From Argentina anserina (taxonomy: Eukaryota > Streptophyta > Magnoliopsida > Rosales > Rosaceae), in contig NC_065877.1 of the NCBI RefSeq assembly GCF_933775445.1, positions 30,194,001 through 30,258,000 on the forward strand: a stretch of DNA of 64,000 bases. Direction: 5' to 3'. Position 1 is the stretch's first letter. Each line of letters starts with the position of its first letter. Shown piece by piece: positions 1 to 10,855 of the stretch. The notes beneath the pieces were generated by a model, which had not been told where the DNA came from, made no database searches, and saw nothing but the letters and a program-made list of their open reading frames with translations. Both the position numbers and the translations under genes were made by a program.

Positions 1-942
1 AAGCAACATAGGCTGATAGTGGTGGTTTACCCCAACAAAAGGAGCAAATGGCAACTTTTCATTGATTTTGATGTAAGAGGTATCAAAACAGATAACATCG
101 TTAAAACTCTTATAATCACTCCTACTCTTTGCATCAACCCAAAACAAATTTCTCACCCGTTGGTCATCGTTCAAGTCTATAGCATAGAAGAAGTTCGGGT
201 TGTCCTTCTGGATACGCTTGAAGTATTCAAGCATTACTTGAGCATCTCCCTCATCCAGACCTAATTCCTGGCATTTATCAAGCTGATACTCTGAGTCAAT
301 CTGAAGAGACCCAGTTTTTTTATAGCCACCGGATTGTCGAGACATCTCAACATACATCTTTCTGGTGCGTTCACTGACTGCTTGCAAGATATCCATATTA
401 TTCTTTTCAGCTAACTTTACATTCCTATGAATCCGAAAATGATATGCTAGAGCAGGCAAAAGCTCGTGATTATGCTCCTTAATGAATTCATGAATAATCC
501 ACTTTCCATCTGCCCTTCTCTTCACATGCATACTGGCTTTGCAGTCTGTCTTTTTCACAGTCGGCCGACGACTACTCCCGCCATCAGATTCTGGTGTTAC
601 TCCATAACGCGAACATGCAAATTTGGCATCAATAAATTCTTTTGATTTCTTTGAACGCCGACTGTTTTTTATCGATGTGGTGAATCCCATAGACTTGGCA
701 TAGTTTTGATAAAATGAGTATGCAGCCTCATGTGAATCAAATTCAATGCCATTACATGGTTCAATATCTGCATCCCCCTCAAACACTTGAACATCCCTTT
801 TAGGAGAACTGACGATCCCCCCACCACTATTTTGCACTTCTTCTACAAGAGGAACCATATTCATATCTTCACTCACTCTACCATCATTCATATTGTCTCG
901 ACTTTCCACCAACATTCCAACCAATCTCCGATTCTCATCCAT
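1..942 (-). CDS. FAR1: FAR1 transcription factor, N-terminal 314 residues (3' part outside window)
   Basis: FAR1 is a nuclear transcription factor derived from a Mutator-like transposase; with FHY3 it activates FHY1/FHL for phytochrome A signalling. The reading frame is open from the ATG at 942 to the window edge. An acidic N-terminus is followed by the FAR1-type zinc-finger DNA-binding domain (about residues 60-155; [51 protein letters not shown]). The start of the MULE transposase core follows (FFYAIDL, FDTSYIK, GVNHHYQPML). Between HELLPA and the VSERTRKMY block it keeps an insert of about 22 residues, which FAR1 has and FHY3 lacks; this separates it from its neighbour. The remaining transposase core, the SWIM finger and the C-terminal exons lie off the window. 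The family assignment is secure and the orthology call nearly so. Confidence 0.93.
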   Translation of the reverse strand, partial: MDENRRLVGMLVESRDNMNDGRVSEDMNMVPLVEEVQNSGGGIVSSPKRDVQVFEGDADIEPCNGIEFDSHEAAYSFYQNYAKSMGFTTSIKNSRRSKKSKEFIDAKFACSRYGVTPESDGGSSRRPTVKKTDCKASMHVKRRADGKWIIHEFIKEHNHELLPALAYHFRIHRNVKLAEKNNMDILQAVSERTRKMYVEMSRQSGGYKKTGSLQIDSEYQLDKCQELGLDEGDAQVMLEYFKRIQKDNPNFFYAIDLNDDQRVRNLFWVDAKSRSDYKSFNDVICFDTSYIKINEKLPFAPFVGVNHHYQPMLL

Positions 943-1890
943 GTTGCGTAGCTAGCAGTGGTTTAGTACCTGTTTCCGATAAGAAGCTCCAATGTTCCCA
1001 GCAAACTATCATCCTGATACCTAAAATAAGAAGAAGAAAAAAATACAATAAGAACAATTCTTTAGAATAACCAATTAGGAAATAACAAAGCAAACCCCGG
1101 AAAACCATTGAGATAACAGAAAGCAAAAGCATACACTAAAAGTATTAGCACTCTCCATAAAACCTAAATGGTGCCACCACGACCACTCACAGTTGGTACA
1201 CATCAATGTCGCTAATTAGCTGCACGCAAACATCAAACAGCAATTGCCCTCATACTTCATATGACAATACCATAAAGCTAAACTATTCGATATCACAGGA
1301 ACTTAACAAGAACCAAAATTGCTGATTTACAGTAAGCTAGTAAAAAAGTATCCATTTTCGGAAACTATTCGACGAAAAGGCAAAAAACCCATTGCTTCAG
1401 TTAGATTAAGCCTCAAGCCACGCCAGTATTGACAGTTGAATTCATCCAACAATCTGTGGTAACAAATTTCAATACTGGAACAAAAACAGAGCTGTGTGAA
1501 GTGCCAAGGCCTTAAATAGTAGCAGTGATCCAATTTTATCAAACTTTTATCTTGATATAATTTGCAGCAATATTTCTCAGAAAACCAAATAGTTCATAGC
1601 AATACAAATTTCTAAACCAAACAAATTTAGAGAAGACAAGTATGAATGAGGGAGAGTGAGACCTGAAAATGGAGTCAAGACAAAGGAACGGGAAATTGAG
1701 AGGGGGGCGCGGCGAGTGGGGTGTTGCGCGAGTGGGCGAATCTGAGGAGAAATTAGGGTTTCTGATGGAAATTGGGGATCTGAATCCACTCGCCTTCCTC
1801 ACACGCTCTTTACTCCTCCTTCCCCTCGCGGCGCGTCTACTCTGTGCCCCTCCCTCTCTCTATCTCCCTTTGGCGCCACGTGATTGGTTG
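943..1890 (-). promoter_or_regulatory. FAR1 leader exon, leader intron and proximal promoter
   Basis: Read on the minus strand, a leader exon (about 1663-1870) ends in CAG at 1663 followed by GT. An intron of about 0.7 kb runs to an acceptor AG at 970 or 952, just before the ATG at 942. A G-box CACGTG lies at 1877-1882 with an ATTGG (CCAAT on the minus strand) at 1883-1887, near the likely transcription start. G-boxes are typical of light-regulated promoters; the regulatory role here is inferred. FHY3 next door has the same design with a longer leader intron. Confidence 0.6.
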
Positions 1891-2210
1891 TAAATTAACC
1901 GTGTTAGTGTAAATTGATCGAGTACGGTAATATCACACGGTTATTTTACAAATTTGTGGTCACTCAAGTTGATGGGCTTGATCTTAGATTTATGTCTCGT
2001 TTTAGTTTGTAGGAAGTAAATGAACTGAACATTATGTCATTATGATGTTTAATTTGTTTCCGGAATGAAACTACCATGTTTGATAAAGAAAGTATCTCAA
2101 AAGTTGATGAAAACGTTTGTAATTATTTCCATAAAGGTAGTAATGTGTTTCCAAAAAAAAAATAACGTATTGTTTTTTTATACGAAATAGATTTACATTA
2201 ACTTAAACAG
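1891..2210. other. Intergenic DNA upstream of FAR1, nothing recognised
   Basis: AT-rich sequence between the FAR1 promoter and the RNase H remnant. It contains poly-A runs around 2152-2162 and 2173-2180. No coding potential was seen. Confidence 0.5.
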
Positions 2211-2214
2211 AAGT

Positions 2215-2475
2215 CTTTCGGACATCCGGCGTTTACAATGACAAATAAAAACGTATTAAATGTCACACTTGGAACAAAGTCGTTCCAAATTACACCATCA
2301 ATACAATTATGACCTACATAGCAATGGCATCAGCAACAAAATTTGTTTCTCTAAGAATCTGCTTAAAATCAACGGTCACCAATTTATTTACAATGGACTT
2401 GATATCTTGAATTTAACTGCATAATCTCCAAGGAATCTTGACATTCCCATTTATAGTCCAATGCGTTTTCTTTTT
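2215..2475 (-). pseudogene. Decayed RNase H-like (RVT_3) fragment, probably a LINE remnant
   Basis: On the minus strand one frame reads IKSIVNKLVTVDFKQILRET followed by NFVADAIAM. This resembles the C-terminal part of plant retroelement RNase H domains, where a basic residue and ReaNxVADalA are typical. Just upstream a different frame gives ECQDSLEIMQLN, the DSLEV block of the same domain, so a frameshift separates the two. Stop codons follow the VADA block. No protein is likely to be made. It lies between the FAR1 promoter and the FHY3 3' end. A host RNase H-like gene fragment is an alternative source. Confidence 0.55.
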
Positions 2476-2577
2476 TTACTCAAATACCTACATGGTACTC
2501 ACTCGGTAACTCATCTCCTTTTGTGCTCTGTATGAAATCTCACTGAGGAATGACATAATAACTCAGAAGTTAAAAAA

Positions 2578-2629
2578 ATATAGATACAGAAGTTGGATGA
2601 TGAATATAGATACAGAAGTTGGATGATGA
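2578..2629. repeat. 26-bp tandem duplication
   Basis: Two adjacent copies of the 26-mer starting atatagatacagaagttgga. It lies in the intergenic DNA beyond the FHY3 stop codon. No function is suggested. Confidence 0.8.
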
Positions 2630-3036
2630 AAAGATTGCTTGAATTGGCACAGTCAATAGCAATGACTGGTTAAGGTTTTGAGATTTCAACTGATTCTACT
2701 GAGCCAAAGGAATCAGAGATACAACATTACAACCTTTACAATATATATGAATCCTGCTCGAATTTTCTTCCAACTTCCTATGAGAGGACATAATAAGTTG
2801 ATAAATACTTAACAACAGCCTGCTCTATCTTCTCCTATTTTACAGGTACCAAATGATGTTTCCATTATTATCCACTAGCCACAAGGCATGATACATTTTC
2901 TTTTTTTTACAAGAGATTATCTTCAACGTATCTCCTTCTCCCTCACCTACAAACAATTCATTCATATCAGATCTACCGACATTTTGAAGTACTAAATTCA
3001 TACTCATACAAACAGTTAGCAGAGAAATATGCACCA

Positions 3037-6000
3037 TCAAGCATGTCTTGAAGCATCATCGTGCAACGAAGCCGTTCTTACATTGGGGTCATCCTGGCAT
3101 GAAAGAGATAATTAAGGCAAGGTAACTTAACTAGAAATTATGATTATGAGAGCATTACACAGGATATTGCAAACTGACCCGAAAGTTGTAAGGATAACTA
3201 GGTCGGAAATAATCACTCTGTCCCTGCAAACATGAGAACAAATATTATAAAACGTGTCCTTTCACCATGGTTATAAGCTAAATATTTTCTGATCATTGGG
3301 CACTGTACCATCACATGCATGCTTTGCTGAGCATTGTAATAATTCTCATGGCTTGGGGCAATCGAGTTCAGTTGTCCCTACAAGTATGAAATCCAGGTCT
3401 CAGCATTACTCATTTCAGATGCAGTTATACCTAACACTATACTACTAGCTTCAACCGTTATGACTTACAAGCCCCTGAATGTTCACATGATTCGGATAGT
3501 AATTATCCCGCGTTGGTGCCATTAAGTTCAATTGAACCTGACCAAAAAACAAAATGCCCTCTCAATTTGAACATATAGGGGATTATGAAGTATTTGCTAC
3601 ATTAAGAAATGAAGACGTGGTCATACCATTCCTTGCACAGTCTGCTGTCCAGCATAATAACCATCGATGGTTACAACTCTTGAGTTTGATTTATCCTAAT
3701 GAAAAGTGTAGTGATAGTCAGAAAAATTTGTGATATAATTAAATATGAATATTTAATTTCCATTACGGGTAACCATATTGTTTGATCGGAGTGAGTCCAG
3801 ATTAAAAACCATAATTAATGTAAATAGTCCAAAAGTCAGTTATTGCTAATAATAAAAGGTAAATAATGTAGGACAGGACAAACCATTTGTTGCAAGCTGT
3901 CTTGGGCACCAACAGTGATACCCTCTGCCTCAGAGTTCACCTGCAAAATATTTAGAAGGTCACATAAACAAAAAGTAACTACAACAACACAATAATATCA
4001 GCAGGGACAGACAACAAACCTTTCTTTTTTTGGTTGGATTTTTTTTCTTAATGCCCTTGCCAATACTACTCCTGTTTTGACTATCGTCTTCAATGCAAGG
4101 CAGGCCTTGAGTGCCTGATGTTCCAGCTTCTACCAGACTCTTACTAGAATTATTCACAGCAAAACAATGTCCAAAAGCTTCTTCTAGTGCTTGACATGCA
4201 ATACCGTAACTCTCTTGTGACAGAGATCCTTCCCTAATTAGCTTCATTGCCCGCTGAGATAAATTGTCAAATTTTTGCACCCTGGAAGGTACATGGCCAG
4301 GTTCTTGCACCACTAAATGCCTGCTCTTTGCATCTTTTGTCCAACGCTTTAATATATATTGATCTGGGATTGTACCAATTTGACACATTTGGAGAACAAT
4401 CAAAGCATGTCTACAAAGATAACCTTTGTATTCAAACAAGCAGCATGAACACGAAACTTCTAACTTCATTTCATTCCATGCTACAGTGAAATCTTGATTC
4501 TTGTCGCAATCGTGCACTCTGTAAGTAGCAGTCAGTTCATCTTGTCTGTCCTTTTTAGGATTACAGCCAATTGCGCCCAAAACCTCCACTTGAAATTTCT
4601 TCAGTACTGAGGGAGTATATATCAAGGAGACACTCTTCTCCAATGGTGACGGTGACTTAGCTGTGGGCTGTTTGTTCCACATATCAGAATCTGCTTTGGC
4701 TTCTTCTTCATACCGATCTTGTAGAATGGTTTCATACTGTTTCAAGAAGTCTTGCACAGAGGTCTTCTTATGAACATACTTATCAAAAAAGGAGTTCACA
4801 CTGTCAGATCGCTGAACTGTAGACATACCTGCCAAACAAACATCCTTCATGTATGTTGGCACCCACTGTTTTCGATCTTCATACAATAACTGAACCCAGT
4901 CATTATCTTTAAGTTCATATTCATCAGCAATTTCACACCATCTCTTTTCAAACTCTTCAGTTGTAGATGGCCTGTGAATACATTCTTCGAAGTTCGCCAG
5001 AAAATTCTCGTGCCGTTTAATTACATGGCCAAGAATTTCCGGAACCTTCCCAAAAATATTCCACAAACAAAAGCAATGACGAGCATTTGGAAAGACCTCT
5101 GAAACAACTGATTTTATTGATTTGTCATGATCAGAGATTATGACTTTGGGAGTTTGTCCACCCATAGCTTTCAGCCATGTCTGCATTAGCCAAGAGAATG
5201 TTGTTGCAGATTCATCTGAGACCAAGGCACATCCCAGCAGCACAAACTGATAGTGTTGATTCACACCAATAAATAAAACAAGAGGCATCTTATATTTGCT
5301 CCTAATATAAGTGGTATCAAATGACACTACATCATTGAAATTGATGTAATCATGCCTGCTTTTGCCGTCAACCCAAAACAAAGTTTTGAGACGTTGATCT
5401 TCTGCCAAATCAATGGCATAGAAAGAGTTGGAATTCATATTCTGCATCTGAGTAAAAAAATCAAGCAACATCTTCAAATCACCTGCCTCTAATGACAAAT
5501 TCCGACCTTTTTCAAATGGACTTTTTGGATCACTTTTCAGACCAACCACATTCTTGTATTCAGCAAATTGTCTAGCCATTGCAGCATACATCTTTCTTGT
5601 TTGTTCACTGACTGCTTGGGCTGGTAAAAGCTCATGATTATGCTCCTTCACAAAGTTATGTATAACCCACTTCCCATCTGGTCTTCTCTTCACATGCATG
5701 CTAGCTTTGCAATCTGTCTTTGAACATGATCTCCGACTAGTTGAATTTTCTGGGTCTTGCTTGTTCTGTCTGGCCCGTGGTTTATTATTATACGTTTTTT
5801 CATACTCACGCTTGGTACCATATCTGGAACAAGCAAACTTGGCATCAATAAATTCTCTTGATGTCTTTGAGCGGCGGCTGTTTTGGATGGCAGTGTTGAA
5901 CCCCATAGAGCGAGCATACTCCTGATAGAAAGAATATGCTTCACCATGTGACTCAAATTCCATCCCAAAAAGTGGCTCAAGGTTTGTGTCCTCATTAAAG

Positions 6001-6197
6001 ATTACCATATCCGCTGTAGGACAATTCAAATCTCCCCCATCTTCACCATGTACCTCATCTCTAACATCCACAATATGTGCACTCTCAATATCTCCGTTGT
6101 GCAGTTTTTCTTCATGTTCCAGCATGTTATCAATTGCATTTGGCTCTTCATCTTCCTTATCCTGGTCCCCAGAAGGTAGCCGAAGGTCTATATCCAT
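3037..6197 (-). CDS. FHY3: FHY3 transcription factor, complete, seven coding exons
   Basis: FHY3 is a light-signalling transcription factor domesticated from a Mutator-like transposase; it binds CACGCGC sites. Coding exons are 6197-4020, 3940-3884, 3695-3627, 3537-3469, 3377-3309, 3223-3179 and 3093-3037, all phase 0, giving 847 residues (Arabidopsis FHY3 is 839). It starts [15 protein letters not shown] and ends in a conserved tail (DDPNVRT, DASRHA). Domains in order: FAR1-type zinc finger (about residues 85-180), MULE transposase core (about 270-470; [32 protein letters not shown]), SWIM finger ([15 protein letters not shown], about 595), and a basic nuclear-localisation stretch ([10 protein letters not shown]) at the end of the large exon. 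The ATG at 6197 was chosen because the longer frame from 6302 lies in the leader intron, which ends with CAG at 6240. Three consecutive 69-nt exons encode related 23-residue modules. It is tandem to FAR1. Confidence 0.95.
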
Positions 6198-6239
6198 GTT
6201 GAGACTATTTAATTTTAACTGATGATCATCAGAGAATAT

Positions 6240-8290
6240 CTGCAAAAAGAAAATGACAGCACTTAACAAAACGTATAAATCTATTACTATGCAATTTATC
6301 ATGATGAACTCATCTATAAAGAAACGCTATTATTTTCTTACTTTCTAACATAGTAAGCGAAAGATGTAGCAAACAATCATAGATAAAACTATAATTGTGC
6401 CGCAATGTTGCTAATAAAGATAACAGTAAAACAATAATATTCGCACAGAAATAGAGGTGCAAACCATTTTCGAAGTTCAGAGTACAGCAGTACTGATTAA
6501 CAGCTCCAACTAGATCAACGTGAAGAGAATGATGGCATCCTCCTCTTCCAACATAGGGGACCACTAACACCTCCCGTGGTATATTAATGCTACCATAGCT
6601 TTGGCTGAGAAGAAAAAAGACAGGAGAAAATAACTTTTCCTCCTTGGTGACATTAAAGAAATGAATATAAAAGAACTATCCTACTAGTGTTCTACAAAAA
6701 TAGGAAACAACAGAAATCACCCCAATATATCCAAATTACGATCAACACGAAAGCAGTGAATCATCAAAGTGAGAGAACATTAAAGTGAGGAGAAAAAAGG
6801 TCTGCAGCCTTTTGCAAACATCATTTCATTAACCTGAAAATCCCCTCTTTTTTGTATTCAAGGAAAATACCCCATCCCTAAAACAAAATTTTAAAGATCA
6901 TTTTATCATTAATATTCATTATACAGGGTCTTCACTGTAATCTTCACAGTTCTAGCTACGGTATTATGTGAGACTCTTAACACCAAATAAGTCTCAGAAG
7001 ATTTAAAGGCGGAAAAAAACTCATATTTTGGTTGTTCAATTACAAATATACATTTACATATGAACTGTATAGAGCATTTGAAAGAATCTGGAACAAAGGA
7101 CATGTTAAAAGTCAATTAATACAACTGGATGATGTTAAACAAGGAGAACAAGAGACCATCAAGCTTCCATCAGTATATCTTTATGCCATTTTATACTTCA
7201 ACTTTTAGTTTTCTCATAGCTGCATCATATGTCTTGATTTTTAAGTTCTATTCATTCTTCTGTTATAATTTATGCATAATGGTAATGTGAAAATTGATAA
7301 GTAAAGGCAAACCCTAAAAGGCAGTAAACCAGTTCTGGAGATTGAGACAGAAACTCTTCGAATTTTTCCAAGATAAATTTCTCATTTGCATCTCTAATGT
7401 ACAACTTTTCCTTTCCGATTTTACTCTATCAAAAGTATATTCAACAAAATGCCAACTTACATCATAATATCTACACATAAGTTTCCATTTAGGATCAATT
7501 GTATATGACGCCATAGAAAGCCCTTAATCCAATACGTAAATAGTTATCCCCTACAATAATCTATCCATTTCTTCCACAAATGTTGGTTTCTTTCGAAAAA
7601 AAAAACAATAGTTAGAGCTACATTGGCAGCTGGACGGGGACGGTTCATCTATATCAAACAGCAATCCACATTAAGACCAAACCACCAACCGGTTCATATC
7701 CTGATTCTAACCTCATTTCTACCAACAAAAACTCTTAAACTCCTACTGCATACAAATACAAACTCCACAGTCAAACTATATATTCCTACTACAACAACAA
7801 ACTGCACCAGTTCATAGTCTCAATGTCTTATACAGCTAAACTAAGCACAGCTTAGCTCACATGTCAGCTAATTTACTCTAAAACCAAAATTCACAGCCCT
7901 CATTTTCAATTACATTTCAATAATCTCATTTCAAATGCAACAAACTCAAATCAATGCATCAAATTCACAAGCTCACCCTCACAATTCAAACAATACCCAA
8001 ACTTTAAGAGCAGCAAGTAAATTTAACCCCAAAAAAAAACAGAGAGAGAGAGGTTTGGTTTACCTGTATATATATAAGCAGTGATTGGCATACAAATGGA
8101 AGAAGAAGACGAAGAGGAAGGAGAAGAAGGGAGAAGAGGAGAGCTTGGAAGATCTGGGATGGGGGTGCGAAGAACTCACACGCGAGGGGTTACGGCGAGT
8201 GGAGAATAATTCTGGAGATTGCCTCCAATTCGTTTTGGTCTTTTTAGGGTTTCGATTCCACGCCCCTATCTGACTCTCACCTTCGCCCAC
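6240..8290 (-). promoter_or_regulatory. FHY3 5' leader: 1.8-kb leader intron and noncoding first exon
   Basis: On the minus strand a leader exon (about 8280-8064) ends ACAG before GT at 8063. The intron runs to the acceptor AG at 6241-6240, and 42 nt of leader follow before the ATG at 6197. The intron is AT-rich with no conserved frame. Long leader introns often raise expression in plants; that role is inferred here. I saw no other gene in this stretch. Confidence 0.65.
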
Positions 8291-8361
8291 TCGCCTTCTT
8301 TTTTACCCTTTTTGTTTTTTGTTTTTGTTTTTTAAACCCAGTAATCACGGCCACACGCGTC

Positions 8362-8445
8362 GCGCGTGCCAGCTGCAGAGGGGTTTGAGAAGTGGGGCCC
8401 GGTTTGGGTTTGCTAACTCCATTATTGGGGTGAGGGGGGCGCGTG
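8362..8445 (-). promoter_or_regulatory. Two FHY3/FAR1-binding-site (CACGCGC) motifs in the FHY3 promoter
   Basis: The exact heptamer CACGCGC, the known FHY3/FAR1 binding site, occurs on the minus strand at 8368-8362 and again at 8445-8439, about 75-160 bp upstream of the inferred FHY3 leader. Both face the gene. The flanks are GC-rich (8340-8460). Binding is not shown by sequence alone, but two exact copies in 84 bp fit feedback by FHY3/FAR1 on FHY3. Confidence 0.5.
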
Positions 8446-8545
8446 GCGAGTGGCCACCGAAGTCAAAGGCTGGAATTTCGGGGAATTTATGACGCGGAAA
8501 ATTGCGTTTCCCGCGTTTGGTTTTGGTCGGGTAATCAAGAGCCCC

Positions 8546-10480
8546 TCCATATCAGAATTTGTATGAGCCTGGCATGTTCTGATTGAAATTGAAGTGTGTA
8601 GAGAACTAGAGATGATAAGCCAACTAAATTTGGCTTTTCATCCGGTTTTTATTTCCGAATTTTGAAGACCAAACCGAATTGATTTACGATTTTTATTCAT
8701 ATTCAGTTTACAAAAATAGGGAAGATTTTTGGCTAGAGTAGAATAAGAAAAATGTACAATAGAAATGAAGAGAAAATTGAAAGATAAGGATTGGTGAAAA
8801 TTGAATTGAGGATAGCTAGGAAGGTAGAGGTGAATCGGTAAATGGTGATCTTTGCTTTGCGTTTTTGGCTAAGTTGTGTTTGATTTGGTTTTGTCTAGAC
8901 TAATCAAAACCGAATGTATTGTCAAACTTCATCCTTTTTTTATGGGTTTTGAAGCTTTGTTAATTGTTGTTTTTGTATTTTATATCGTAGATGGTGTGAT
9001 ACATTATACAATGACACTCAAAAATAGATAGAAACCTATAATCATTGATGATGAACTAATCTGAAAGACCACACTTTATAACAATTTCAAATATACAATC
9101 CAATTATGAATATGATTGTACCCGCTTCGCAAGCTACCTCACCAAAACTTCAAGCAGCCACTCAAGAGGTAATGAATAATGACATCCCACATTGAATCTT
9201 AACTAGAATCATAGAACTCCATCATAAGATGAATTCAAAGTACAATTTTCATCTGTGTTCTGGTAAAAAGGCTATTTATCATCTCCATCATATCAAATCA
9301 CACTCCATCATACGATGGTTGAATCGTATCCGACACTGATTCTAAACTACTAGGGTGATAATGGACTCGCTCGAACATCACCACCAAATTACCATAATTG
9401 CATGAATATTTGTCTCCCAAGTCTGACTCACCCCACCATTTGAATAAGGGCATTTCTCTGGCCATGGAAGTGATGGAATTAATTAACAATGGAATTATGG
9501 AAATGGAGTTGGTTGATAAGCAAGACATAACTAGTGATGTAAACTTACACCGGCTATGTCAACATCCACTTGATTGTTTCATAGCTGTTGGCTACGATCT
9601 AATTTTTTATTTATTTTGATTTAAGTAAGGAATTATATGACATTAGCTTGACTAGTAAAACAAAACCATATTTCAACTCGAAGGACATATGCAGTTTACA
9701 GTGAAACACCGGAATTCTAAAAGTGATCCGAAACCGATGTCATATGATGAAGATATATTGAAATGTCATAGAAGATGCAACCTTAGAAGTCATAGTCCAC
9801 GTTGTCATGTTCGGTCCTTACCGCTTTCGTAGGGTGCCTTCAGACGAATATCAATAAGGTATTTCAATAGTTACATAAAGTTCAGTTTCATTTCCATGAA
9901 TCTATTAATAATTTTAATTGAAATTGTAAAACTCTTTTGAGACGATATCTATAATAACGATACAATAAGTAAGTAAATGTAAAAGAGAAAAACGGTCTCG
10001 GAAAACTTTGTAGAAGAGATCAAAATGGATCCCCAAAAGATGATTGGAAATTAGAATAATATTAGTTGAAAAATGTTCAAGATGTTGTATGAGATTTATT
10101 CTCTGTGATATTCAAGTATATTATGTCATAATTATTATAATCTAACTAGATAAAGATGATATTTTATTTCAAATTCATCGACAACTTTAATATAATGCCT
10201 CCATATAATATAAGACATTCTATCTGTCAATAAAACTTCTTCTTTTTTTCACTCTTGTTTCACAAGATTAACTATTATACAAGAAAAGAGCAGCATAAAA
10301 GAGAGGAAAAGTCGAGCATAGAGACAGAGAAAGCAAGAAGAAGAAGAGAGATACGTAGAGAGAATAATATCGGGTAAGCGGACCCTCACCATTAATAACC
10401 CGCACCCACCATGTTTTCCTCTACCTAATACTCCGTATAATTATACGCTCCCTCTTCCCCCTTATACTTTACTTAGTCAG
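8546..10480. other. Divergent intergenic region between FHY3 and the DHHC gene
   Basis: About 2 kb of AT-rich DNA separates the head-to-head FHY3 (minus) and DHHC S-acyltransferase (plus) promoters. Around 8610-8700 and 8880-8935 there are accgaa/ttcggt-rich strings like the ends of plant repeat elements. No conserved reading frame or RNA gene was recognised. A CT-rich tract at 10490-10620 marks the likely start of the downstream transcript. Confidence 0.5.
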
Positions 10481-10855
10481 ACCCCAAACTCCAACTTCTC
10501 CTCCTTCTTCTTCCCTCTTCCCCAAAATTCCACTCCTTTTCTCACTCCCATTCTCTCTCCTCTTCACCACTCTCAACTGGGTCTCTCCCCATTTCTATCT
10601 ATTCACAACCCAACAATCTCCAATGGGTTTCTCTCCACTTGTGCTCTGCTTCTAATTTAAGGATGTGTTAAGCAATTAAGCTTTAAAGTGATTGCTGCTT
10701 TCTTTTTTGGCTTTTGGGTTTTACAAAGGACACCACACTGTCCTAAAAGCTTCTTCCTTTATTGGGTTCTGGGACATTTGAGGACTCAGTCAAGGTTTCG
10801 GGAGTGTGTTAGGGTTTTTGGGTCTTTGGGGTTTGGTCTCTGGATTGATTTAGTT

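Noticed and set aside
1669..1893. 74-codon plus-strand frame opposite the FAR1 leader
   Set aside because: GC-rich leader sequence read antisense, with no supporting features.
6198..6302. In-frame upstream ATG extending FHY3 by 35 codons
   Set aside because: It crosses the leader-intron acceptor at 6240 and would not be in the mRNA. The family protein starts [10 protein letters not shown].
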